Shown here piece after piece: positions 42,756-52,374 of a stretch of 64,000 nucleotides of DNA. The position numbers were made by a program, and so were the translations under genes. The stretch comes from Cellulosilyticum lentocellum DSM 5427 (lineage in GTDB: Bacteria > Bacillota > Clostridia > Lachnospirales > Cellulosilyticaceae): positions 1,819,001 to 1,883,000 of the forward strand of contig NC_015275.1 in NCBI RefSeq assembly GCF_000178835.2, read 5' to 3'. The notes beneath the pieces were generated by a model that was given only the letters and a program-made list of their open reading frames with translations, made no database searches and was not told the DNA's origin. Numbering within the stretch: position 1 is the first letter of the stretch; every line of letters starts with the position of its first letter.

Positions 42756-44078
42756 GTGAAGAAAGTTGATTTAACAAAGGGAAGTGTTGTTCGCGTTTTA
42801 TTAGCATTAGCCATTCCTATTATGGGAAGTTCGTTATTGCAATTTGCTTATAATATAGTAGATATGTTTTGGGTAGGAGGTTTAGGCAAGGATGCAGTAG
42901 CTAGTGTAGGTTCCTCTAGTTTTTTTGTTGGTTTAGGTTATGCTATTAATGCGTGTATTGTTATAGGAACTGGGATTAAGGTTGCTTACAGTATTGGAGA
43001 AAACAAAGAAATAGAAGCAAAAGAATATATACAAACAAGCATGCTTTTAAATTTATTGTTAGGAGGCATGTATGCTTTATTTCTAGTATTTGTAGGGCCT
43101 TATTTAATAGGCTTTTTAGGCATAGGAGATCAGGTCATTGAAAAACAAGCTTATGGTTACTTGTTGGGAAGTGCGCCTATGTTATTTTTTGCTTTTTTTA
43201 ATGCTACTTTTTCTAGAATTTTTAGTAGCCTCGGGCAGACAAAAAGTGCTCTTCAAATTAGTATAGTAGGTATTGTGCTCAATATGATATTAGATCCTAT
43301 TTTTATTTATAGTTTTAAATGGGGGGTATTAGGAGCTGCATTAGCCACTTTAGTAGCACAAATGATTATGTTTTTTCTTTATATGAAGATAGGTGGTAAG
43401 TGGTTTGAGTTTCACTGGAAAAAGGCCTTTCACAGTGAACGTATAAAAGCTATTGTAAATCTAGGTTGGGCTGTGGCTTTTCAAAGGATTTTGTTTACCC
43501 TTATTAATATTCTGCTAGCTAAACTGATTGCAAAATTTGGTCCGGAAGCTATAGCTGCTCAAAAGATAGGGCTTCAAATCGAATCAGTCACCTATATGGT
43601 AACAGGAGGGTTGAATGGTGCAGTAGCTAGTTTTACTGGTCAAAATTATGGAGCTCATTATTATAAGCGGATTAAAAAAGGGTATCAAGTAGCTATTGGT
43701 TTAAGTATAAGTTATGCAGTATTAACAACTACACTATTTATGATATTTGCAATACCTATGGCAAACATCTTTGTAAAAGATGCTACTACTATTCAAATGA
43801 CATCTGTTTATCTGCAAATTATTGCTTATTCCCAGCTTTTTAATGCTATAGAAATGGTCTCAAATGGTTGGTTTACGGGCATTCAAAAACCACAAATCCC
43901 AGCTACAATAAGTATCCTTTTTACTGCTCTTAGGTTGCCAATGGCATGGTTATTGGTTATACCTTTAGGCCTTGAAGGTATTTGGTGGAGTATTTCTATT
44001 TCCACTTTACTTAAGGGGAGTATTTTATATTTTTGTTATAAACATTATCAGGGAAAATTAAAAGAGCAAGAGATTTAA
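42756..44078 (+). CDS. MATE family efflux transporter
   Basis: About 440 residues and twelve hydrophobic helices, in two similar halves (first half around GSSLLQFAYNIVDMFWVG, second around VAFQRILFTLINILLAKLI), typical of MATE antiporters that expel drugs or cations using sodium or proton gradients. The family start KKVDLTKGSVVRVL fits GTG 42756, which has GGGTG five bases before it; ATG 42744 is possible, while ATG 42657 would lie before the predicted promoter. The gene sits between arsR and arsC where an arsenite pump (ArsB or Acr3) is normally found, and carries an operator-like palindrome, so an arsenic-related substrate (a conjugate, organoarsenical or arsinothricin) is a testable inference. 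Confidence 0.9.
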   Translation: MKKVDLTKGSVVRVLLALAIPIMGSSLLQFAYNIVDMFWVGGLGKDAVASVGSSSFFVGLGYAINACIVIGTGIKVAYSIGENKEIEAKEYIQTSMLLNLLLGGMYALFLVFVGPYLIGFLGIGDQVIEKQAYGYLLGSAPMLFFAFFNATFSRIFSSLGQTKSALQISIVGIVLNMILDPIFIYSFKWGVLGAALATLVAQMIMFFLYMKIGGKWFEFHWKKAFHSERIKAIVNLGWAVAFQRILFTLINILLAKLIAKFGPEAIAAQKIGLQIESVTYMVTGGLNGAVASFTGQNYGAHYYKRIKKGYQVAIGLSISYAVLTTTLFMIFAIPMANIFVKDATTIQMTSVYLQIIAYSQLFNAIEMVSNGWFTGIQKPQIPATISILFTALRLPMAWLLVIPLGLEGIWWSISISTLLKGSILYFCYKHYQGKLKEQEI

Positions 44079-44105
44079 CAACTTGCTATAAGGGAGGAAA
44101 TAATA

Positions 44106-44513
44106 ATGAATAAACCTAAAGTAGCTTTTATCTGTGTGCATAATTCTTGCCGTTCTCAAATGGCAGAAGCTTTAGGAAAACACTTGGCAGCAGAAGTATT
44201 TGAAAGTTATTCAGCTGGCACAGAACTTAGACCACAAATTAATCAAGATGCAGTAAGAATTATAGAGGATTTATATCATATCGATATGAATGAAACTCAA
44301 AAGAGTAAACTATTAAGTGATATTCCGGAAGTAGATATAGTCATTACAATGGGATGTAACGTGAGCTGCCCGAACTTACCTTGTAAACATTTAGAAGATT
44401 GGGGATTAGAAGATCCTTCTGGTAAAGAGGATGAAGCCTTTGTTTTAACAGCAAGAATAATAGAGGAAAAAATAATAGGTCTGAAGCAAAGAATTGAAAA
44501 GGGTATTTTATAG
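44106..44513 (+). CDS. arsC: Arsenate reductase, low-molecular-weight phosphatase type
   Basis: A 135-residue enzyme of the LMW protein tyrosine phosphatase fold. The P-loop is CVHNSCRSQ with nucleophile Cys10 and Arg16. The C-terminal redox cysteines lie in MGCNVSCPNLPCKH (Cys84, Cys88, Cys93), followed by EDWGLEDPSGK, the fingerprint that separates arsenate reductases from true phosphatases. It should reduce As(V) to As(III) with electrons from thioredoxin. GGGAGG lies about ten bases before the ATG. It is 27 bases after the MATE gene and shares its promoter. Without an arsenite exporter in the window, reduction alone would not detoxify, so the MATE protein or a distant pump must complete the pathway. 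Confidence 0.93.
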   Translation: MNKPKVAFICVHNSCRSQMAEALGKHLAAEVFESYSAGTELRPQINQDAVRIIEDLYHIDMNETQKSKLLSDIPEVDIVITMGCNVSCPNLPCKHLEDWGLEDPSGKEDEAFVLTARIIEEKIIGLKQRIEKGIL

Positions 44514-44517
44514 TGAG

Positions 44518-44549
44518 AAGAGTTAATGTCGTTAGGCGTTAACTCTTTT
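44518..44549 (+). terminator. Terminator of the MATE-arsC operon
   Basis: AAGAGTTAATG pairs with CGTTAACTCTT (one G-T pair) and is followed by TT and G. Confidence 0.75.
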
Positions 44550-44641
44550 GTGTTATTTAATAAGAAATACCATTATATTTATTTGCTATTAAATATAAAA
44601 AGGAAACATTTGCTGAGTTTAGCATACTATGATGTATGAAG

Positions 44642-44671
44642 CAGCTACTTGTAGAAAGTAGCTGTATTTTA
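44642..44671 (+). terminator. Hairpin in the gene-less gap before the 115-residue protein
   Basis: CAGCTACTT/AAGTAGCTG, 9-bp stem with GTAGA loop followed by TATTTTA. It could be a second terminator or the end of a short RNA. Confidence 0.4.
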
Positions 44672-44750
44672 GTGAGGAAATTATAGTAGTCATAAAAATA
44701 TAAATGATAAGAAACTTATATTAAACAGAGAAAGTCAAGGAGGTGACCTT

Positions 44751-45098
44751 ATGGTGGCAGAAATATCAGCTAATTGGTATGCAAGGCTAAATTTGGCTAG
44801 ACATTTAAAAGAAGAGGGGAATAAAGAACAGGCCTATTTATTATTTAAAGCAATTTTAAATGAAAAAGAAGCTTTTCGATTTGATAAATATGTTTATGGC
44901 ACATATGAGGATTATATTGTGGAGAAAACGAAATTTCTAATTGAAATTGCTTTATTAGAGCTAGAAGTCATTGGATGTTCTAAGGGAAGCATCAAATATC
45001 TAGATGATGCGCTTAATTTATTAGATGGCATGGAAAGTGTTTACCCTTATGTACGTATAGATGAAATCGAAGAACTTAGAAAGCGCTTATGTCAGTAA
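44751..45098 (+). CDS. Hypothetical protein, helical (TPR-like)
   Basis: A 115-residue acidic protein that I do not recognise. It is almost wholly helical by pattern: ANWYARLNLARHLKEEGNKEQAYLLFKAILNE looks like a TPR-style helix pair, and LIEIALLELEVIG with YLDDALNLLDGM continues in the same way. No signal, membrane segment or metal motif. AAGGAGGTGA is a very strong ribosome site nine bases before the ATG. It lies alone between the arsC operon and addB. Confidence 0.75.
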   Translation: MVAEISANWYARLNLARHLKEEGNKEQAYLLFKAILNEKEAFRFDKYVYGTYEDYIVEKTKFLIEIALLELEVIGCSKGSIKYLDDALNLLDGMESVYPYVRIDEIEELRKRLCQ

Positions 45099-45206
45099 AG
45101 TGGTATCGCTGTTTAGCAAAACTATGATAAAATAAGCAGGGATAGAATAGATATCATAAAACATTCACATAGAGATAAACTAATAATAGAAAAAAGGGGT
45201 GAACAA

Positions 45207-48200
45207 ATGAAGAAAGTACAATTTATTGTAGGTCGTTCGGGTGCAGGAAAGACGACCTATTGTTATGAAGCTATAGAAACAGCTTTAAAAGAAGAAAGTT
45301 TTGATCCACTACTTTTATTAGTGCCAGAACAATTCAACTTACAGACACAAAAAGACTTGGCCAAAAGGCTTTATCCAGGTCTCTTAAGAGCGGAGGTTAT
45401 TAGTTTTAATACGTTAGCTAGAGAAGTGTTTAAAGAAGTAGGAAAAGCTGAAGTGGCTGTTATTGAAGATTTAGAACGTATGATTATTTTAAAACGTGTG
45501 ATTGAAGCACATAAAAAAGAGATTATTTTCTACAAAAAAAATATGAATAATACAGGTTTTATTGAAGCTATTAACCGTTTTATTACAGTTTTAGAACAAG
45601 CAGGTGTGAGTAAGGAGCAATTAGGCGAACTTATAGAAAATAAGGAGGCGACCTTATTATTTAAAAGTAAATTAACAGACATTCATATGCTTTATGAAGC
45701 CTTCGAAGATTATTTGGGAAATCAGTTTGTGACTATTGAAAAAAATATGACGCTACTAGCAAGTAGTATCATGAAAAGTAAGAAACTAGAAAAAGCATGG
45801 CTTTGGATTGATGGCTTTTATGGCTTTACGTATAACCAATTGCTTATCATTAAAGAGTTAATGAAGAAGGTAAAGGGATTAACTATTACTTTACCTATGG
45901 ATAAATCTTACACGAGAACAGACAAGGTAAGAAATAGCTATCCTTTTTATGAAAGTATTCAAATGCTACAAAAACTTATGGGCATTTGTGAAGAACAGCA
46001 TTTAGCTTATGAAGTGAACTATGTTAAAGGCGCAGGAGAAAAAAATGAAGCTCTGGCTTATTTGGAGGGGCAGTACTTAAAACCTTATGCTAACCCTTAT
46101 GAAAAAGAAAATGAAGCTATTTATCTGCAGACCTATGGTTCTAGAGCAGAAGAAGTAGAACAAGTAGCTAAGCAGATTGTGACTTTAGTGATGGAAGAGG
46201 GCTATCGTTATCATGATATGGCAGTTATTGTAGGTGACTTAGCAGATTATAAGACTTTATTAGAGGGGGCTTTTAAAGAATATGAAATTCCTTATTTCTT
46301 AGATATGAAAAGAAATATTCATACTAATAGTTTAGTAGCAGCTTTAGAAGGTGTTTTAGAAGTATTAACCTCTAATTACAGCTATAAAAGTATTATGGGA
46401 CTTTTAAGAACACAAATACTCCCTATCTCAATTGAAGAGATAGATCTATTAGAAAATTATTTATTAGCCTATGGGATTAAGGGTAAGAAAAAATGGGCAC
46501 AGCCTTGGGGATTTGACCAAAAAGATGAAGAGAAACAGGCACGTATTAATATTACAAGAGAAGCTATTTTAGGACCTATTCAAAAACTAGAAATGACTAT
46601 TCAAATGACTAAATCATCGGGTAAAAACAAGGTTGTAGATCTTACAAAAGCTTTATATGGCTTTTTAGAAGATATTGGTGCTTATAGCAAGTTAAATGAA
46701 ATCATTGCCAAACATAAAGCAGAAGGTAATCGTTTATTAGAGATTGAAAACACCCAAATATGGGGAAAAATCATGGAAGTTTTCGAGCGCTTGGTAGATA
46801 TTTTAGGTGAAGAAGAACTTAGTCTAATGACCTATCGCCGTATTTTAGAAACCAGCTTTTCTTATGTAAAGATGGGAGTTATTCCACCAGCACAAGACCA
46901 AGTGTTAATTGGGTCTGTAGATAGGACGAGACTTCCTCGTTTAAAAGCGTGCTTTATACTAGGAACCAATGAAGGGGTTATTCCTAAAGTAGATGAAACG
47001 ACGCCTATTTTTTCTGATATGGATAAAGCTTCTCTTAGTCAGATGTGTAAGGAAGATAAAGGACCAAAAGGACGATTAAATGAGCTAATTATTGACCAGC
47101 CTCTTTATGGCGGACAGTTTAGTATTTATTCGATGCTAACAAGAGCTACGGAAAAGCTTTTTGTAAGTGCAGCCATGGCTGATGAAAATGGTAAGCCGCT
47201 AAGAACTTCTCTCGTTTATTACAAACTGAAAAAGTTATTTGGTGAAACACCAAAACCTCTACAAGGAGATTTTCTAAGTCAAATCTATCGTCCTCTGCCT
47301 ACTTTTGGTTATGTAGGGAATTTACTGAGGGAATACGTAGAAGGTAGATTAGAAGAAGAAGCCTGGAAAGACTTAGTGAGTTGGTATGCTACTAAAGACG
47401 AGTGGAAAGACCGTCTAAAGGGATTAACAGATTATTTGTTTTATACAAATCAACAGCACTATTTACAAGAAGAAACAACACATTTGCTTTATGGCAATAA
47501 GTTAGATACTAGTATTTCTAAGCTAGAAACTTTTAGGCAATGTGCTTGTTGCTATTTTATGCGTTATGGGATTAAAGCAGAAGAACGCCGTTTATTCCGT
47601 TTTGATAGAGCCAAGGTAGGAACACTATTTCATGCAGCTTTAGAGCAATATCCTAAAGAACTAAGCTTAATGAATACTACTTGGACTAAAGCTACCAGGG
47701 AAGAAATGCAGCAAGGTGTGAAAAAGGCTACAGCTTATGCGGTAGAGCAAGTAAATGAAGCCCAGAGAGAAACGGGACGTTTTCAGTTTACGGCAGCTAA
47801 GGTAGAAAAAATGACTTCTAGGGCAATTCATGCTTTAACAGCGCATTTAAAAAATGGTGAATTCGAACCTATGGGCTATGAGATTAATTTTGGAGAAGGT
47901 AAAGGCTTTCCTCCAATTGAAATTGCTATTGATGAAGTAAGAACGATATTAGTGACTGGGCAAATAGACCGTGTAGATGTGTATTATAAAGATGATAATC
48001 AGCAATATATTAAAATCTTAGATTACAAATCAGGGCAAAAGAACTTTAACTTATTAGAAGTGTATTATGGCTTACAGCTTCAATTGCTCCTTTATCTAGA
48101 TGCGTATTTAAAGAAACATCATAGTTATGAAGCAGGTGGAGTTTTCTACTTCCACATTAATAATCCTTATGTAAGCTACAAAGTAGGAATGGATGAAGTG

Positions 48201-48602
48201 CAGCTCCAAGAAAGCAGCTTAAAGCAATTTAAACTTTCTGGGTTAGCAGTAGATGAGCCGCAAATCATTGCTGCTCTTGATAAATCAGGGACAGGTAGTA
48301 CGATTCCCGTTAGTTTAAATAAGGATGGTAGTATTAAAAAAGGCTCTTCAGTAGCCACCCCAGAACAGTTTAAACTACTGGAAAATCATATTATTGACAC
48401 GATTAGAGGATTAGGACAAGAATTATTAGAAGGTAAAGTAAGTGCTAAACCTTACCGCTTAAAAGGCAAAAATCCTTGTGAATATTGCATTTATCATACC
48501 ATTTGTCAGTTCAGTGAAGAACAAGTAGATAACTGTTATGATACCTTAGAACAACTAAGTAAAGAGGAAATATGGGAAAAACTAGAGAAGGGGGGCTTAT
48601 AA
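45207..48602 (+). CDS. addB: ATP-dependent helicase/nuclease subunit B (AddB)
   Basis: An 1131-residue protein. An N-terminal P-loop-like motif IVGRSGAGKTT opens a helicase-like fold that is inactive for unwinding in AddB but needed for Chi recognition. The C-terminal RecB-family nuclease has LDYKSGQKNF and YYGLQLQLLLYLDAY. The [4Fe-4S] staple is visible as cysteines near residues 777-780 (FRQCACCYF) and near 1092 (CEYCIYHTIC). With AddA it resects double-strand breaks for recombination, the Firmicutes equivalent of RecBCD. GGGGTG precedes the ATG. A TGA-TAAAAT extended -10 lies at 45125-45133. The stop codon abuts the ATG of addA. Confidence 0.95.
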   Translation: MKKVQFIVGRSGAGKTTYCYEAIETALKEESFDPLLLLVPEQFNLQTQKDLAKRLYPGLLRAEVISFNTLAREVFKEVGKAEVAVIEDLERMIILKRVIEAHKKEIIFYKKNMNNTGFIEAINRFITVLEQAGVSKEQLGELIENKEATLLFKSKLTDIHMLYEAFEDYLGNQFVTIEKNMTLLASSIMKSKKLEKAWLWIDGFYGFTYNQLLIIKELMKKVKGLTITLPMDKSYTRTDKVRNSYPFYESIQMLQKLMGICEEQHLAYEVNYVKGAGEKNEALAYLEGQYLKPYANPYEKENEAIYLQTYGSRAEEVEQVAKQIVTLVMEEGYRYHDMAVIVGDLADYKTLLEGAFKEYEIPYFLDMKRNIHTNSLVAALEGVLEVLTSNYSYKSIMGLLRTQILPISIEEIDLLENYLLAYGIKGKKKWAQPWGFDQKDEEKQARINITREAILGPIQKLEMTIQMTKSSGKNKVVDLTKALYGFLEDIGAYSKLNEIIAKHKAEGNRLLEIENTQIWGKIMEVFERLVDILGEEELSLMTYRRILETSFSYVKMGVIPPAQDQVLIGSVDRTRLPRLKACFILGTNEGVIPKVDETTPIFSDMDKASLSQMCKEDKGPKGRLNELIIDQPLYGGQFSIYSMLTRATEKLFVSAAMADENGKPLRTSLVYYKLKKLFGETPKPLQGDFLSQIYRPLPTFGYVGNLLREYVEGRLEEEAWKDLVSWYATKDEWKDRLKGLTDYLFYTNQQHYLQEETTHLLYGNKLDTSISKLETFRQCACCYFMRYGIKAEERRLFRFDRAKVGTLFHAALEQYPKELSLMNTTWTKATREEMQQGVKKATAYAVEQVNEAQRETGRFQFTAAKVEKMTSRAIHALTAHLKNGEFEPMGYEINFGEGKGFPPIEIAIDEVRTILVTGQIDRVDVYYKDDNQQYIKILDYKSGQKNFNLLEVYYGLQLQLLLYLDAYLKKHHSYEAGGVFYFHINNPYVSYKVGMDEVQLQESSLKQFKLSGLAVDEPQIIAALDKSGTGSTIPVSLNKDGSIKKGSSVATPEQFKLLENHIIDTIRGLGQELLEGKVSAKPYRLKGKNPCEYCIYHTICQFSEEQVDNCYDTLEQLSKEEIWEKLEKGGL

Positions 48603-51600
48603 ATGGCATGGACACCAGCACAGCAGGCAGCTATTGATCAAAGAGAAGCCAATATTTTAGTTTCAGCAGCAGCAGGTTCAGGAAAAACAGCAGTTTTAAC
48701 AGAGCGTGTCATGAAGCGTATCATTGGAAGTGAGCAAGAAGTACCTATAGAAATTGATCGTTTTTTAATTGTAACCTTCACTAGTGCTGCAGCAGGAGAA
48801 ATGAAGGAACGTATCTTGCAAAAGCTTTCGGATTATATGAATGGTCTTCAAGAAAATCTAAATGAAGAAAATCTAAAGAAGATAGATTATATTGAACGTC
48901 AAATGGCCTTGGTGCCACAGGCTTCAATTTCAACGATTCATTCATTTTGTTTAAAAACGATTAGAGCGTATTTTAATCGCTTGGATATTGACCCTAATAT
49001 CAAAGTAGGTACACAAGCAGAGCTAGATGTGATGAAAAGTGAACTGTTAGATGAACTTTTAGAGGAATGTCTTGAAGACGGTGCATCTGACTTTATGGCA
49101 TTAGCAGAAGTTTATGGGGATGTACAAGGCTTAGACAGCTTAAAAAACTTGATTTTGGATGTTTCTACATTCTCTAAAAGTACACCTTTTCCAGAGGTAT
49201 GGCTTCATAACCAAGTGTCGCGTTTAAAAACAGTGTATACTAGTTTAAATGAAATGCCTTGGTCAGAAAGTATTCGTACCCATTTATTAAGTCAATTACA
49301 AGATGTACGCATTATTTATGATAAAGCTATAGCTTTATGTGAAAAGCCTAATGGACCAGAGCTTTACCTAGAAGCTATTCATAGTGATTTAGTTGAGATT
49401 AAAGATATTCACCAGGAGATGTCACTAGAAGAACTGATTAGACGCATTAAAAATACTCACTTTATTGCCCTCTCAAGAAAAAAGCAAGAATGTGATGTAG
49501 CTTTAAAGGAGCGTGTAAAAGCCTATCGTGACTTAGGTAAAGAAGTCATTAAGGGCTTACAAGATGATTTAGCATTTATTGAAGATCCTCTTTTAATGGC
49601 ACAGTTACCTCGGTTAGGAGATCTCATGGCTACTTTAGTAAAACTTATTGAGACCTTTGAAGAACGCTATCAATTAGAAAAGCAAAATGCAGGAGTTGTA
49701 GACTATAATGACTTAGAACATTTTTGTCTTCAACTTTTAGTAGAACCTATTTTTAACGAAGCGGGGGAATTGGTAGAGGTCAGCTATACGGATGTAGCTA
49801 AAGAACTAAGTAGTTTTTACAAAGAGATTTATATTGATGAGTATCAAGATAGTAATACAGTACAGGAAACTTTATTGAAAGCAGTAGCTGAGGCTAATAA
49901 AGAAGAAGGACCAACACGTTTTATGGTAGGCGATATGAAACAAAGTATTTATCGCTTTAGATTAGCCAATCCCCTTATTTTTGCGGAAAAGTACGGAAGC
50001 TGGGAAAAGCATCAGGTGACTTCATCTACTAAAGGTAATAACGTATGTATTGATTTATCTCAGAATTTCAGAAGTAGGGATAATATTCTTCAAGGTGTTA
50101 ATGACTTATTTCAGCAAGTGATGAGTGTCAGGGTAGGAGAACTTGAATATGATGAATATGCTGAGCTAAAGGTAGGCAATCATTATGAAGAAGGAAACCC
50201 AGAGTCTTTAGCAGAAGGAGCTTTATCAGAAGCGATTGAAGTACACATTTTAGAAACCAAAGAACCAGAAAATACAGAAGAAACGGGGCTTGAGGATTTA
50301 AAGAATGTGGAATGTGAAGCCATGCTAGTGGCTAACTTAGTAGATCAGCTCCTTAAAGGAGAAGGTAATCCAACCCATATTTTTGATAAGGCATTAGGGG
50401 CCTATCGTAAGGTAGAAGCAAAAGATATCGTCATTTTATTAAGAGCAACTAAAGAAAAGGCAGGCATCTTTGAAAATGCATTAATGCAAAAGGGGATAGG
50501 TGCTTACGCAGATATTGGTGGGAACTTCTTTGATGCACTGGAAATTCAAACAATGATGAGTTTGTTAAAGATTATTGATAATCCTTTACAGGACATCCCT
50601 TTGATTACGGTACTACGATCACCTATTGTAGGTGTGAGCTTAGATGAACTCGTTTACATTCGAAAAGCAGCAGAAACCGGTTGTTTTTATGAAGCGCTCT
50701 TAAAGTATTTAAAAACCTGCCAAGATAATCCTTTGTTAAATCGTTTTATGAGCATGCTAAATAACTACCGCAATATGAGTAGTGAACTAAGTCTAGAAGA
50801 ACTACTAGCAAGGCTTTATGTGGAAACCGGGTATTATCGTTATGTGGCTATGTTGCCAACAGGAGCTAAGAAAAAGGCGAATCTAGAGCTATTTAAAAAA
50901 TATGCAGAGGCCTATGAAAATAATCAAAATGGTAAGTTATTTGGGTTTATACAATATTTAGATCAATTAGCCCAAACACCAGATGGCTTGGCTGAGGCAA
51001 AATTAGTTGGTGAAAATGAGAATTTAGTTCAAATTATGAGTATTCATAAAAGTAAGGGTCTAGAGTTTAGTGTCGTTTTTTTATGTGATACCGGAAAGCG
51101 CTTTAATAACAATGATATGATGAAACCTGTGTTACTTCATAATGAGTTAGGCTTAGCGCCAGATTATTTAGATACTAGTAAGTATGTCAAATATCCTACG
51201 ATTCCTAAAATGGCTATTAAAAATCAAATTCTTTCTGAGAATATTTCTGAAGAAATGCGTGTGCTTTATGTGGCTCTAACGCGTGCTAAAGAAAAATTAT
51301 TTGTTACAGGAACACTTAGTGATGTCCAAGATGCTGCTTATAAATGGAGCTTATATGCAAGTAGAGAAGAAACAGCTATTTTACCATTAGGCGTTAAACG
51401 TGGGGGCTCATATTTAAATTGGATTGGTTTAAGCTTATACGCCCATAGTGATTTAGAAGATTTAAGGCTACTGACTCATGAAGCACCACCTTATTTATTT
51501 GAAGGACGTGGTAAATGGCAACTACGTGTATGGAGTAAAGAAGAATTGGGTAATTTACAGACTAGTAGAGAGCAAGGTATTGAAGAAAAAAGAGATTTGT

Positions 51601-52358
51601 TAGAAGAATGGGATACAGAAAAAATCTATGGACCTTATAAAGAAATCATCTTCAATCGCTTAAATGGTGAATACACTCATGAAGAAGCGGTATTATTACC
51701 TACAAAAGTGTCTGTTTCAGAGATTAAAAGAGACGCAATGGGTCAACTTATAGACGATGAAGTGTATGAAGTGAATTTATATCCAGTAGAAGAAGAGGTG
51801 CCAGTACCAAGCTTTATTAAAGGACAAGAGGAACTAAAGGGAGCTAAGAGAGGGACACTGATTCATAGTGTGTTTGAGCATCTGGATTTTCTAAAATTCA
51901 TAGAAGTGGCAGCTATAGAGGAAGAACTTATGCATCTAGTGAATTCTCATCAACTCTCGGCTGAAGTACTAGAGGTGGTTAGTAGTAAACGCCTTGCAGA
52001 AATGGCTAATTCTGAGGTAGTTAAGAAAATGAGAAGAGCACAATATGTAGAAAAGGAAAAAGCCTTTATTTATTTGGCTAATGCGAAGTTGGTAAACGAA
52101 GCTTATCCTGAAGGAGAAGAAATTTTAATTCAAGGCGTTATTGATAGTTTTTACATTGATGAAGAAGGCATTACTTTAATTGATTATAAAACAGACTATG
52201 TTGATAAAGAACAAAAGGAACTCAGCATTCAAAGGATAAAGGAAAAATATATTAAACAACTTGAACTATATAGTTTAGCGTTATCTGATATTACAAAGTT
52301 AACAGTTGCCCATAAGTATATCTACTTGTATAATGTAAATGAGTGGATACATCTATAA
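48603..52358 (+). CDS. addA: ATP-dependent helicase/nuclease subunit A (AddA)
   Basis: A 1251-residue UvrD-like superfamily 1 helicase with a C-terminal RecB-type nuclease. Walker A SAAAGSGKTAVL begins near residue 21, motif II is IYIDEYQDSN, motif III/IV reads GDMKQSIYRFR and SQNFRS, and motif VI is VALTRAKEKL. The nuclease motif LIDYKTDYVD lies near residue 1193. It starts at the base after the addB stop codon, so translation is coupled. It unwinds DNA 3' to 5' and cuts one strand. Full length; no changes to key residues were seen. Confidence 0.96.
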   Translation: MAWTPAQQAAIDQREANILVSAAAGSGKTAVLTERVMKRIIGSEQEVPIEIDRFLIVTFTSAAAGEMKERILQKLSDYMNGLQENLNEENLKKIDYIERQMALVPQASISTIHSFCLKTIRAYFNRLDIDPNIKVGTQAELDVMKSELLDELLEECLEDGASDFMALAEVYGDVQGLDSLKNLILDVSTFSKSTPFPEVWLHNQVSRLKTVYTSLNEMPWSESIRTHLLSQLQDVRIIYDKAIALCEKPNGPELYLEAIHSDLVEIKDIHQEMSLEELIRRIKNTHFIALSRKKQECDVALKERVKAYRDLGKEVIKGLQDDLAFIEDPLLMAQLPRLGDLMATLVKLIETFEERYQLEKQNAGVVDYNDLEHFCLQLLVEPIFNEAGELVEVSYTDVAKELSSFYKEIYIDEYQDSNTVQETLLKAVAEANKEEGPTRFMVGDMKQSIYRFRLANPLIFAEKYGSWEKHQVTSSTKGNNVCIDLSQNFRSRDNILQGVNDLFQQVMSVRVGELEYDEYAELKVGNHYEEGNPESLAEGALSEAIEVHILETKEPENTEETGLEDLKNVECEAMLVANLVDQLLKGEGNPTHIFDKALGAYRKVEAKDIVILLRATKEKAGIFENALMQKGIGAYADIGGNFFDALEIQTMMSLLKIIDNPLQDIPLITVLRSPIVGVSLDELVYIRKAAETGCFYEALLKYLKTCQDNPLLNRFMSMLNNYRNMSSELSLEELLARLYVETGYYRYVAMLPTGAKKKANLELFKKYAEAYENNQNGKLFGFIQYLDQLAQTPDGLAEAKLVGENENLVQIMSIHKSKGLEFSVVFLCDTGKRFNNNDMMKPVLLHNELGLAPDYLDTSKYVKYPTIPKMAIKNQILSENISEEMRVLYVALTRAKEKLFVTGTLSDVQDAAYKWSLYASREETAILPLGVKRGGSYLNWIGLSLYAHSDLEDLRLLTHEAPPYLFEGRGKWQLRVWSKEELGNLQTSREQGIEEKRDLLEEWDTEKIYGPYKEIIFNRLNGEYTHEEAVLLPTKVSVSEIKRDAMGQLIDDEVYEVNLYPVEEEVPVPSFIKGQEELKGAKRGTLIHSVFEHLDFLKFIEVAAIEEELMHLVNSHQLSAEVLEVVSSKRLAEMANSEVVKKMRRAQYVEKEKAFIYLANAKLVNEAYPEGEEILIQGVIDSFYIDEEGITLIDYKTDYVDKEQKELSIQRIKEKYIKQLELYSLALSDITKLTVAHKYIYLYNVNEWIHL

Positions 52359-52374
52359 GAGCCAGGAGGACAAC

